A DNA stretch of 64,000 nt from ECT2AJA-044 sp965262845. Its GTDB lineage: Bacteria > Bacteroidota > Bacteroidia > Flavobacteriales > ECT2AJA-044. Below are positions 27,259-35,645 of this stretch, in pieces. The translations under genes were made by a program, and so were the position numbers. The first letter of the stretch is position 1. Every line of letters starts with the position of its first letter. The DNA lies in contig CBDHFX010000002.1 of assembly GCA_965262845.1 (NCBI GenBank), positions 1,550,001-1,614,000 of the forward strand, read 5' to 3'. The notes under the pieces were generated by a model that had not been told where the DNA came from, made no database searches, and worked only from the letters and a program-made list of their open reading frames with translations.

Positions 27259-29718
27259 TCAGGTCCAGATCCTCAGTTCCCTGGGATTCGCCACTTTCTG
27301 CCTGGTCAGTGCCAGATCCAGAACCTCGTTCATATACTCAACATAGTGGAAGGTGGTTCCCCTGATGTACTGCTCCGGGATCTCCTCAACATCTTTTTGG
27401 TTATCCCTGCAAAGCATGATCTCCCTGATATTGGCACGTTTAGCAGCAAGGATCTTTTCCTTGATGCCGCCTACCGGCAAAACGCGTCCCCGCAAGGTAA
27501 TTTCACCTGTCATCGCCAGGCGGGCCTTCACTTTTCGCTGGGTGTACAGAGAGGCCAGGCTAGTCAGCATGGTAATCCCGGCCGAAGGGCCGTCCTTAGG
27601 TGTCGCTCCGGCCGGAACGTGGATGTGTAAGTTCCAGTGGTCGAAAACCCTGTGATCAATTTTTAGCTGATCTGCATTCGATTTCAGGTACTCAAAGGCG
27701 ATCGTAGCACTTTCCTTCATAACATCACCGAGGTTTCCGGTCAGCTTCATCGTTCCCTTCCCACGGCTCAAAGAGCTTTCGATAAAAAGGATATCTCCAC
27801 CGCTGGGTGTCCAGGCCAGCCCGGTGACCACCCCGGCCACATGGTTGTCCTGATATTTCCCGAGGTTGATCTTCTCGGGCCCGAGGATTTCCTGCACCTG
27901 CGTCACCTCAACCTTCTCACTGAAGGCTTGCCCCATAGCAATACTCTTTGCGGCATGCCGCAACACCTTGGCAATGGTTTTCTCAAGTCCGCGAACTCCT
28001 GACTCCCGGGTGTAATGCTCCACCAGGTATTCCATCGCTTTTTTACCGATACGCGCCTGTTGTTTCTGGAGTCCGTGCAGTTCGATCTGTTTGGGCAGTA
28101 GATGTCGCCTGGCGATCTCCACTTTTTCTTCCACCGTGTAACCATTGATCTCGATAATCTCCATTCGGTCGCGCAAGGCCGGCTGAACAGCAGCCAAACT
28201 ATTTGCCGTGGCAATGAATAAAACCTTTGACAGGTCATAGCCCATTTCCAGGTAATTGTCGTAAAATTCGCTGTTCTGTTCCGGATCCAGCACTTCAAGC
28301 ATAGCCGAACTGGGATCGCCGTGCAGGTCGCGTGAAAGCTTGTCTATTTCGTCAAGCACAAAAACCGGATTCGATGTCTCCACCTTGCGCAAGCTCTGAA
28401 CGATCCGCCCCGGCATGGCCCCGATATAGGTTTTTCGGTGCCCCCGAACCTCGGCCTCATCCCGCAAGCCACCGAGTGACATACGAACGTATTTACGGCC
28501 CAATGCCGATGCAACCGATCTGCCCAACGAAGTTTTCCCGACCCCGGGAGGACCGTACAGGCAAATGATTGGCGCTTTCATATCGCCTTTCAGTTTCAGG
28601 ACCGCCAGATGTTCTATGATCCGCTCCTTCACTTTCCCAAGCCCGTAATGATCCCGATCCAGTACCTTCTGTGCATGATCCAGGTCAAAATTATCTTTCG
28701 AGTACTCATTCCACGGCAAGTCCAGCAACAAGTCCAGGTAATTCCGCTGCACCGTAAAATCGGGCGCCTGTGCATTCATCCGCCGCAATTTGTTCAGCTC
28801 CTTCATAAAGGTCTCACCTGTTTTCTCCGGCCACTTCTTCCTGGCGGCCTTCTCCTCCATCTCCTGAAACTCCACTTCAAAAGTCTTGTCGCCCAGCTCT
28901 TCCTGGATCGTTTTCATTTGCTGATGCAGGAAGTATTCGCGCTGCTGCTTATCAATACCTGTCTTGACCTTGCTCTGGATCTCGTTTTTCATCTCTAGCA
29001 GCTGCAGTTCAGCGGTCAGGTGCTTTAGGGTCTCCCGAGCCCGTTTTTTGAGGTCGGCCATCTCCAGCATCTTCTGCTTTTCGCCTGCCTCCAGGTTCAT
29101 ATTCGATGAAATAAAGTTCACCAGAAAGCTCGGGCTCTCAATGCTGTTAATGGCAAAAGTCGCTTCGGTCGGAATATTCGGCGAGTCCCTGATGATCTGC
29201 AACGCCAGGTCCTTGATCGTGTGCACGAGGGCCTCAAACTCCTCATCGTCCTCCCTGGGTCTGGCCTCGTCCATCCACTTGATTAGCGCCCGAAAATACG
29301 GGTCGGTCTCCGTCAGCTGATCCAGGTGGAATCGTTTCTTCCCCTGAATGATGACCGTCGTATTTCCATCGGGCATCCGGAACATGCGAATGATCCGCGC
29401 CATTGTGCCCACGCGAAACAGGTCCTCTTCCACCGGTTCCTCTACTTTCTTATCTATCTGCGCCACCACCCCAATCGTTTTATCGCCCTTGTAAGCGTCC
29501 TTGATCAGCCTGATGCTTTTGTCACGTCCGACCGTAATTGGGATCACCACTCCCGGAAACAGCACGGTATTGCGCAAGGGCAAAATGGGCAGGTTCTGCG
29601 GCACTTCCTCCGCATTCATCTGCTCCTCGTCTTCCGACGTCATCAGCGGAATAAACTCGCTATCCTCGTCATAAGCCCCCGGCGAAAAGCCCCGGATATC
29701 AAGATCAGATAATTTCAT
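27259..29718 (-). CDS. lon: ATP-dependent Lon protease
   Basis: AAA+ serine protease degrading misfolded proteins, about 819 residues. The N-terminal LAN domain begins ILPLRNTVLFPGVVIPI. Walker A is LYGPPGVGKTSLGRS, followed by RKTYIGAMPGRI and Walker B VFVLDEIDKLS. The proteolytic dyad is Ser712 in KDGPSAGITM and Lys753 in VGGIKEKIL, numbered from the ATG at 29718. An ATG two codons earlier (29724) is equally possible; the frame open to 29772 is not needed. It is downstream of the GlmU-like gene on the same strand. Confidence 0.96.
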   Translation of the reverse strand: MKLSDLDIRGFSPGAYDEDSEFIPLMTSEDEEQMNAEEVPQNLPILPLRNTVLFPGVVIPITVGRDKSIRLIKDAYKGDKTIGVVAQIDKKVEEPVEEDLFRVGTMARIIRMFRMPDGNTTVIIQGKKRFHLDQLTETDPYFRALIKWMDEARPREDDEEFEALVHTIKDLALQIIRDSPNIPTEATFAINSIESPSFLVNFISSNMNLEAGEKQKMLEMADLKKRARETLKHLTAELQLLEMKNEIQSKVKTGIDKQQREYFLHQQMKTIQEELGDKTFEVEFQEMEEKAARKKWPEKTGETFMKELNKLRRMNAQAPDFTVQRNYLDLLLDLPWNEYSKDNFDLDHAQKVLDRDHYGLGKVKERIIEHLAVLKLKGDMKAPIICLYGPPGVGKTSLGRSVASALGRKYVRMSLGGLRDEAEVRGHRKTYIGAMPGRIVQSLRKVETSNPVFVLDEIDKLSRDLHGDPSSAMLEVLDPEQNSEFYDNYLEMGYDLSKVLFIATANSLAAVQPALRDRMEIIEINGYTVEEKVEIARRHLLPKQIELHGLQKQQARIGKKAMEYLVEHYTRESGVRGLEKTIAKVLRHAAKSIAMGQAFSEKVEVTQVQEILGPEKINLGKYQDNHVAGVVTGLAWTPSGGDILFIESSLSRGKGTMKLTGNLGDVMKESATIAFEYLKSNADQLKIDHRVFDHWNLHIHVPAGATPKDGPSAGITMLTSLASLYTQRKVKARLAMTGEITLRGRVLPVGGIKEKILAAKRANIREIMLCRDNQKDVEEIPEQYIRGTTFHYVEYMNEVLDLALTRQKVANPRELRIWT

Positions 29719-29800
29719 AAGCATTTTGTCAGTTCCTATTTTGAATAACGCCCTCACGGGCGGATCTACCATACGTCATCGCTTTGCCGATGAAGGATTG

Positions 29801-30997
29801 TCAGGTCAGCCCTTCTCCGGGAAAAGTCCTTTTATACACCTCCCGCATAATTCCCTGATCTATTTCGTCATAGGAGATCCCGCGGCGGTTCATCATTCGT
29901 TCGGCCACTTCCTCGGCTTTCGCGAGCCTGAAAGAGGTCATTCCAGCGGCTCCTCCCCAGCTAAAGCTCGGAATAAAGGTTGGTGGGAACCCGCTTCCAA
30001 AAATGTTGGCACTTACCCCTACCACCGTTCCGGTATTGAACATGGTGTTGATCCCACTTTTGCTGTGATCTCCCATGATGAGTCCACAGAATTGCAGCCC
30101 GGTTTCAATAGGCCGCCCTGCGGGGTAATTCCACACTTCCACCTCAGCGTAGTTATTCCTGAGGTTCGAATTGTTCGTATCGGCCCCGAGGTTGCACCAC
30201 TCGCCGATGACACTATTCCCCAGAAAACCATCGTGTCCCTTGTTGCTATAGCCGGTCAGGATGGAGTTGCTAACCTCTCCGCCCGCTTTGCAGCAGGGTC
30301 CAAAGGTGGAGGGACCATAGACTTTGGCCGCCATTTTGAGGGTGGCATGGTCACACAGGGCCAATCCGCCCCGAATAACACATCCCTCCATGATCGTGGC
30401 GCCCCTGCCCAGATAAATGGGACCGGTGGTGCTGTTCAATGTGGAGGCCTCAACGGAAGCTCCCTCTTCCAAAAAGATCCGATCTCCGATCAAGGTATTC
30501 GTTTCTGAAATGGGAGCGCTTTCACATCCCTCCGTGAGGAGGGTAAAATCGTTCTCCAGCTCCGTACCGTTGTTTCGGAACAGGTCCCACGGATAGCGAA
30601 TATGCGTGTATTCCCCGCTGAAGATGACCGTTTCCATATCATTGATCGCATCCGGCTCCATTTCGGACAAAGGCGTCCGTATGGCGATGATCCCGTATGG
30701 CGTTTCCTCATTTCCTTTCGCCCGGAGTACCTGTCCGATCTCAAGCTTCTTCACCGCCTCAAACAGGGCATCCGTAGCGCAAACCGCTCCATTGATCAGC
30801 AAGTTGTCATGGCTCTCTGCGGCCGGCCACCTGCTGCTCAGGTATTCGGTGGTCCGTGTGGTGGTGGTGAACCCGCTGCGCCGCTCCCATTTCCTTCGCA
30901 GAGTGAGGATGCCGCAACGCAGATCGGCTACCGGACGCATGAAGGTCAGGGGTAAAAGATCATCACGCTCAGGTCCGTCGAAGAGAATGATGTTCAT
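29801..30997 (-). CDS. GlmU-like protein with left-handed beta-helix (putative sugar nucleotidyltransferase)
   Basis: 398 residues beginning NIILFDGPERDDLLPLTFMR, the Bacteroidota GlmU-like family start. The N-terminal half looks like a modified nucleotidyltransferase lacking the standard GxGTRM loop. The C-terminal half contains hexapeptide-repeat patterns (IYLGRGATIMEGCVIRGG, VIGEWCNLGADTNNS, MGDHSKSGINTMFN). Whether it is catalytically active is doubtful. Genes of this type commonly lie near rpmE2, as here (91 bases away). Confidence 0.8.
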   Translation of the reverse strand: MNIILFDGPERDDLLPLTFMRPVADLRCGILTLRRKWERRSGFTTTTRTTEYLSSRWPAAESHDNLLINGAVCATDALFEAVKKLEIGQVLRAKGNEETPYGIIAIRTPLSEMEPDAINDMETVIFSGEYTHIRYPWDLFRNNGTELENDFTLLTEGCESAPISETNTLIGDRIFLEEGASVEASTLNSTTGPIYLGRGATIMEGCVIRGGLALCDHATLKMAAKVYGPSTFGPCCKAGGEVSNSILTGYSNKGHDGFLGNSVIGEWCNLGADTNNSNLRNNYAEVEVWNYPAGRPIETGLQFCGLIMGDHSKSGINTMFNTGTVVGVSANIFGSGFPPTFIPSFSWGGAAGMTSFRLAKAEEVAERMMNRRGISYDEIDQGIMREVYKRTFPGEGLT

Positions 30998-31088
30998 AGG
31001 ATCGGGGTTTTCCTACCAAAAGTAGGGAAATAAAGAAACCCGCACAGGGCGGGGCCTGGCTTTATTTCAATCGTCGCTTGTTGCCGGC

Positions 31089-31343
31089 TTATTTCTTTTG
31101 GAACCTGGCGTATTTGCTCTTGAACTTGTCAATACGACCAGCGGTATCCACGAGTTTCATCTTACCCGTGTAGAGTGGGTGTGACGAGCTGGAGATCTCC
31201 AGCTTCACCAAGGGGTATTCCACTCCGTCAATCTCAACCGTTTCCTTAGATCCGGCACAGGAGCGGGTAATAATGGTGTACCCATTACTCGCATCGCGCA
31301 TGGCAACCAGGCGATAGTTTTCCGGGTGAATTCCCTCTTTCAT
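31089..31343 (-). CDS. rpmE2: 50S ribosomal protein L31 type B
   Basis: 84 residues beginning MKEGIHPENYRLVAM and containing SSSHPLYTGKMKLVDTAGR and KFKSKYARF. It lacks the CxxC zinc ligands (only one Cys in RSCAG), which defines the zinc-independent C-minus form. It starts at the single plausible ATG, with its own promoter upstream. Confidence 0.96.
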   Translation of the reverse strand: MKEGIHPENYRLVAMRDASNGYTIITRSCAGSKETVEIDGVEYPLVKLEISSSSHPLYTGKMKLVDTAGRIDKFKSKYARFQKK

Positions 31344-31368
31344 GACCTTCTACCTTTAATTGGGAGCG

Positions 31369-31399
31369 CAAAGGTACGCAGTTCAGCAGAATAAGCCAA
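31369..31399 (-). promoter_or_regulatory. Bacteroidota-type promoter of rpmE2
   Basis: Minus-strand TTG (complement of 31397-31399), 20 bases, then TACCTTTG (complement of 31369-31376), an exact match to the TAnnTTTG box. The rpmE2 ATG is 25 bases further on. A plus-strand TACTTTTG at 31443-31450 faces the divergent lipoprotein gene. Confidence 0.65.
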
Positions 31400-31455
31400 T
31401 ACCCTGGCAAAATAAATACCAGGCTCCTTCGTACTCTATATGTACTTTTGCCATC

Positions 31456-32934
31456 ATGCGTTTCGGAACCTTCATATTGCTCGGTGCAATGGTGACCCTT
31501 ATTTCCTCCTGCCGGAAGGAAAAGCAGATCATTTCGGATCCTGCCGCCAGGCTGGCATTCAGTAAGGACACCGTTATTTTTGACACGGTCTTTACCACGG
31601 TCGGTTCCGCCACGCGGAGTTTCAAGATCTACAACCGGAACGACCGGGCTTTGGAGATCAGTCAGATCCTGCTCGCCGGTGGAAACAACAGCAAATTCCG
31701 ATTGAACATTGACGGGACACCGACCAATAAGTTGAACAATGTGATCCTGGAGGGTGGCGACAGCATCTACGTCTTTGCGGAAGTGACCATTGACCCGCTG
31801 AACGACAACAACCCGCTGATCGTGAACGATGCAGTGATCTTCACGACGAATGGCAATCGCCAAAGCGTGATCCTCGAAGCCTGGGGACAAGATGCCTATT
31901 TTCATTACCCCGACCGCGAATTGGTGGACGACCAGGGCCAGGTGATCCTCCGGTATTCGATCATCGAATGCAACGATACCTGGACCAATGATAAGCCACA
32001 CGTGATCTACGGATTTGCAGCAGTTGACGAGGATTGCGAACTTACCGTGACGGGCGGAGCCAACATCCACCTGCACCACAAGGCCGTGTTGTGGGTTTAT
32101 GACGGCGGAACACTGAAGATCCAGGGACAACCCGGTAACGAGGTTTTGATCCAGGGTGACCGGCTGGAGCCCGAATACGAGGAAGAGCCCGGCCAGTGGG
32201 GTTATATTTGGCTTAGCGCCGGATCTACAGGAAACGAGATCGAATACGCCACGATCAAGAATGGTACGGTCGGATTACGGGTCGATACCACGGCCGGACC
32301 CGGACAGCGGACGTTGGAGATCAGAAATTCAGTGATCCGAAATATGGCCTCGGTAGGGATCCTCGGCCAGGGCACTGACCTCCTTGCCCAAAATGTGGAG
32401 ATCAGTAACTGCGGTATCCACAATGTGGTTTGTCAAATCGGTGGCAAGTACCGCTTTGAGCACTGTACTATGAGCGCGTACTGGGTTGGCGGCTCACGTG
32501 CAACTCCGGCCGTGTTGCTCAACAACTGGTATGAAGACATTAATGGAAATGCGATCCCGCGCGACCTGGAAGAAGCCTATTTTGGGAACTGCATCATCTA
32601 CGGAAACAACGCCAACGAAGTAGGATTCGATAGAAACGACCTTGCTCTGTTCGGGTTTTTCTTCGAATACAACATCATCAAACTAAACAAGAGTGATTAT
32701 TCGGATTTGGCCTGGCTTGACTTTAACGATCCAACCCGGTTCGATCAGACTTCCTGGAACGTGGATCCAAAGTTCATAGACCCGTTGAACGGGGACAATC
32801 AGCTCGACACCCTAAGTGGTGCTGTGAATATAGCCAGGCTCTCCCTAAGCCAGCAAATCCCTTTCGATCTGTTGGGGCATTCACGTCTGAATGACGTTGG
32901 ACCGGACCTGGGGGCTTACGAAAGGATTGAATAA
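31456..32934 (+). CDS. lipoprotein with right-handed parallel beta-helix
   Basis: About 492 residues from MRFGTFILLGAMVTLISSC, a lipobox signal (the frame opens 32 codons earlier without a signal). An Ig-like N-terminal segment (DTVIFDTVFTTVGSATRSFK) precedes repeated beta-helix turns (GGTLKIQG, NEIEYATIKNGTVGLRV, LEIRNSVIRNMASVGI, AQNVEISNCGIHNV), ending DVGPDLGAYE as in many parallel beta-helix surface proteins. It is divergent from rpmE2. The function is unknown; carbohydrate binding is only a guess. Confidence 0.75.
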   Translation: MRFGTFILLGAMVTLISSCRKEKQIISDPAARLAFSKDTVIFDTVFTTVGSATRSFKIYNRNDRALEISQILLAGGNNSKFRLNIDGTPTNKLNNVILEGGDSIYVFAEVTIDPLNDNNPLIVNDAVIFTTNGNRQSVILEAWGQDAYFHYPDRELVDDQGQVILRYSIIECNDTWTNDKPHVIYGFAAVDEDCELTVTGGANIHLHHKAVLWVYDGGTLKIQGQPGNEVLIQGDRLEPEYEEEPGQWGYIWLSAGSTGNEIEYATIKNGTVGLRVDTTAGPGQRTLEIRNSVIRNMASVGILGQGTDLLAQNVEISNCGIHNVVCQIGGKYRFEHCTMSAYWVGGSRATPAVLLNNWYEDINGNAIPRDLEEAYFGNCIIYGNNANEVGFDRNDLALFGFFFEYNIIKLNKSDYSDLAWLDFNDPTRFDQTSWNVDPKFIDPLNGDNQLDTLSGAVNIARLSLSQQIPFDLLGHSRLNDVGPDLGAYERIE

Positions 32935-33206
32935 CTTGCCTTTGATCCTGAAATAGCGTTGCATGTACGCTCATGCGTCCACTTCAGGGACCTGTTTCTG
33001 AAAGACAGGATCAACCGGGCCATTCGCCTCTTAGTCCGTTCGCTAAAAAAGTTCTGTTTTAGTGGTTCAGGCTTGCCTGCACCTTCAAAGGGATTTTCCT
33101 TAATGGCCTCTATGAGTTGAAGGATTTTTTGGACAATTGGTCTATTACCGGTTTTTAGCCAAAAGTTTAGGTCTTCTTTGGCCTGAGGGGTAAGCTTTAT
33201 TTGCAT
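32916..33206 (-). pseudogene. Txe/YoeB-type toxin gene with aberrant C-terminal half
   Basis: The first half matches the family well: MQIKLTPQAKEDLNFWLKTG, then IEAIKENPFEGAGKPEPLKQN. From there the normal family continuation (a Gly-x-Trp-Ser-Arg-Arg-Ile-Asn ... His-Arg-Leu segment and a C-terminal His-Tyr) is absent, replaced by a basic sequence (SERTKRRMARLILSF...) with no catalytic His. The gene is therefore probably inactive. Its ATG overlaps the antitoxin end by 10 bases. It may equally be a functional variant, but I consider that less likely. Confidence 0.6.
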
Positions 33207-33412
33207 AGTCCTCTGAGTTCCTCCAGAGACAAGATGGTTCCTTTCCCTTGGTCCAGATCCTTCTGACCCTGTACTATTTTCTCTACAAATCCGGGGTTGT
33301 AGGGACCTTCTTCAAAAACTTCGAACCTGATCTTAAGGGCTTTGAAAAAAGCCTTGATCACATGGAGTTCCTGTTCGTTAGCCGGATGTACAATGATGTC
33401 CTGGGTTCTCAT
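33197..33412 (-). CDS. antitoxin of the Txe/YoeB-type module
   Basis: 71 residues, starting MRTQDIIVHPANEQELHVIK, with AFFKALKIRFEV and a C-terminal LSLEELRGLCK. This is the small Bacteroidota antitoxin family usually encoded just before a Txe/YoeB toxin. Overlap with the toxin frame indicates co-translation. It appears intact although its toxin is damaged. A -7-like TAAAGGTA lies upstream at 33468-33475. Confidence 0.75.
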   Translation of the reverse strand: MRTQDIIVHPANEQELHVIKAFFKALKIRFEVFEEGPYNPGFVEKIVQGQKDLDQGKGTILSLEELRGLCK

Positions 33413-33700
33413 AAAGCAGCTACATTTTTATCCTCTATTGGATAGTCTCATCGGGATTGGATCAGCGTAAAGGTAGTCAATTGTAGCATAATTTCACCTA
33501 AAAGCCTGTAAGAGCTACAGAAGAAAAATCTTATTCCAGTTGATAATGCAGGTGAAAAGGTGTTTGTTAGTCGGTTTGCTTTGTTACACAAAACCGGTAG
33601 GGGGCAGGGCTGTACAAGCTCCCTCGCTTTGCTCGGCCGGCCTTGCCCATAACGTTTACTTCCAGGCTTCCTGCGGGGGAGTATTTTCAGAACAGGATCA

Positions 33701-34090
33701 TCAATTTTCCAAAAGCATATCGGATCGGGTCCATTTCGTGTATTCAATGATCTTGTCGTCATCGTAGTATACCTCATACTGCGTAGCGCCATTGTCTGCC
33801 CAATACAACCACTTGCCATCCTTGGTGCCCTCTACGTAGTAGGCTTCGCAGATCTTTCTTCCGGATTCATCCCAGAATTGCCAAAACCCATCCGGGGTTC
33901 CATTAATGCAGCGTCCGGCTTCGCGCACAACACCATTGGGGTAGTAATGCGATACCCAAACAACCGAATTTTTGGCAAAGCCGTACTCAGCCTTGATTTG
34001 GCCATCATCGTAATACTCTGTTCTTACAGGGTTCTGTGCTGTGGTGGCCAACACAACCAGGCTCATCATTAAGATCATCCACGCTTTCAT
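33701..34090 (-). CDS. YwqK-like MORN-repeat secreted protein
   Basis: About 129 residues from MKAWMILMMSLVVLATTAQ (signal peptide). MORN_2-like repeats follow: EYYDDGQIKAEYGF, HYYPNGVVREAG, QFWDESGRKICEAYY and YWADNGATQYEVYYDD. Databases often label such proteins YwqK-family antitoxins, but no toxin partner is evident here. An exact TATATTTG -7 box lies at 34120-34127 on the minus strand. The interval 33413-33700 shows no gene I can support. Confidence 0.7.
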   Translation of the reverse strand: MKAWMILMMSLVVLATTAQNPVRTEYYDDGQIKAEYGFAKNSVVWVSHYYPNGVVREAGRCINGTPDGFWQFWDESGRKICEAYYVEGTKDGKWLYWADNGATQYEVYYDDDKIIEYTKWTRSDMLLEN

Positions 34091-34185
34091 GGCTCCACAT
34101 GTTACATCCATATTCGCTACAAATATAACAAATAAAAAACACTTGGGTAACTTTCGGGTTACTTTTTATTAACTTTCACATAACA

Positions 34186-34217
34186 TTAAATATTGTCCCA
34201 CTTTGGCATTACTTTTG
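34186..34217 (+). promoter_or_regulatory. Bacteroidota-type promoter of the CsgG-like gene
   Basis: TTAA at 34186-34189, 20 bases, then TACTTTTG at 34210-34217, an exact TAnnTTTG box. The ATG follows about 30 bases later. Confidence 0.55.
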
Positions 34218-34247
34218 ACCTTCTCCACCCACACAGGGATCCCAGCC

Positions 34248-35645
34248 ATGAAAGCACGGCTACTTTATTTTTTTGCCATCTTCCTTTTCTTCCTCCTCAC
34301 GGAGGGATGTTCAGGCAGCAGGACAATGACCAGAAAGGCGGTACAGCTGGAGGAAGCCGGCATGACCGAGGAAGCAGCACGTTACTATCTCGTTGCGCTG
34401 CAACGAAAAAACACGAACATTGATGCGAAAATCGGACTCAGGAAAACCGGTCAGATCATGTTGGATCAAAAGCTGAGCCAATTTTACCGCGCCTTTGGTC
34501 AGGAGGAATATCAAAAAGCGGCATATGCTTACCGCGACGCCTGTGATTACTACGAAACCATTGATCGCGTGCACGTAAAGCTCGATTTTCCCGAATACTA
34601 CCGGGAGTACTACAACGAAGCCAGGGAGGCATACCTCAGCACACAATACGAAATGGCGCGGAAGGCACTTGATCAGGAACGTTTTGTCGATGCCAGGGAA
34701 ATCCTGGCGGAAATCGCTGACTTTGATCCGGAATACGCCGAGTTGGAAGAGCTGCGATCCTATGCGAAACTCGAACCGAAATACCGCGAGGCCAGGGAAG
34801 CATTTGGTGCCGAAAGGTATCGCACAGCCTATTATTTATTCGATTCAATACTACAGGCGCGCGAGTATAGGGACAGCCGTACGCTTCAGGCACGCTGTAA
34901 GGAGAAGGCAACCTATACCATTGCCTTCCTGCCCTTCGGGAACAGTACAGAGAGTGAGGGTTCTGCTGAAGCCATTGCCGCGGCCATTATCAAGAACATC
35001 CTTCAGAGCAACGACCCCTTTCTCCGGATCATTGATAGGGAACACCTGGAAATCCTGCTGAACGAGCAGGAACTCGGCATGACCGGACTCGTAAATCAGC
35101 AAACAGCAGCAAATGCAGGCAACCTGGTAGGTGCGCGTGCGGTATTGAGCGGAGACCTGGTTCGGATGACCGAAGACGAAGGCAAGGAGAAGCGCGATAC
35201 CAAAAAAGGCTACCACGCCTACCTGGAGAAGATCCTGGACAGGGAAACCGGCAGATATCGCCCGGTGAACAGATACAACAAGGTATACTATAAACAGTAC
35301 CGGAAAGAAAACAGGGTATCCCTCGCTTTCCGGTACAAGCTGATCAGCTCGGAAACAGGGGAGATCCTGTTGTCCGACCTCATTGAGCTGAGTGAGACCG
35401 ACCGGGCAGAATGGGCCCGGTACGATGGTGATGAGCGCTACCTGTACCCCGGGACCTGGGAACGGCGCAATAAAGCCAGCCCAGGTGACCGGGTCTATAC
35501 GGGTCGCCGTCAGCGACGCGAACTGGAACGCCTGCTCAAAGCCTCCGATGAGACGACCTCCATTGACGAACTCGCCGGAAAGCTATACCGCAGTGTGGGT
35601 CAGGCTGTTGCCCGTAAATTGATCACCTTTAATCCGGAAGGTTGA
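34248..35645 (+). CDS. CsgG-like outer-membrane lipoprotein
   Basis: About 465 residues from MKARLLYFFAIFLFFLLTEG with a lipobox Cys. Residues 25-215 form a helical, TPR-like, Tyr/Glu/Arg-rich region with repeated AREAF/ARKAL-type units. A CsgG-like domain then starts TIAFLPFGNSTESEG and includes DREHLEILLNEQELGMTGLV and ARAVLSGDLV, the hallmark layout. CsgG proteins form outer-membrane secretion pores or bind related lipoproteins. The stop overlaps the next start (TTGA), indicating a two-gene operon with an LPP20 protein. The cargo is unknown. Confidence 0.8.
   Translation: MKARLLYFFAIFLFFLLTEGCSGSRTMTRKAVQLEEAGMTEEAARYYLVALQRKNTNIDAKIGLRKTGQIMLDQKLSQFYRAFGQEEYQKAAYAYRDACDYYETIDRVHVKLDFPEYYREYYNEAREAYLSTQYEMARKALDQERFVDAREILAEIADFDPEYAELEELRSYAKLEPKYREAREAFGAERYRTAYYLFDSILQAREYRDSRTLQARCKEKATYTIAFLPFGNSTESEGSAEAIAAAIIKNILQSNDPFLRIIDREHLEILLNEQELGMTGLVNQQTAANAGNLVGARAVLSGDLVRMTEDEGKEKRDTKKGYHAYLEKILDRETGRYRPVNRYNKVYYKQYRKENRVSLAFRYKLISSETGEILLSDLIELSETDRAEWARYDGDERYLYPGTWERRNKASPGDRVYTGRRQRRELERLLKASDETTSIDELAGKLYRSVGQAVARKLITFNPEG

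Noticed and set aside
31285..32130. 281-codon minus-strand open frame across the beta-helix lipoprotein gene
   Set aside because: It lies antisense to a well-supported lipoprotein and over rpmE2's start, has no family features, and starts inside real coding sequence.
33540..33819. Small frames on both strands between the antitoxin and the YwqK-like gene
   Set aside because: They overlap the supported YwqK-like gene or lack any protein-like features.
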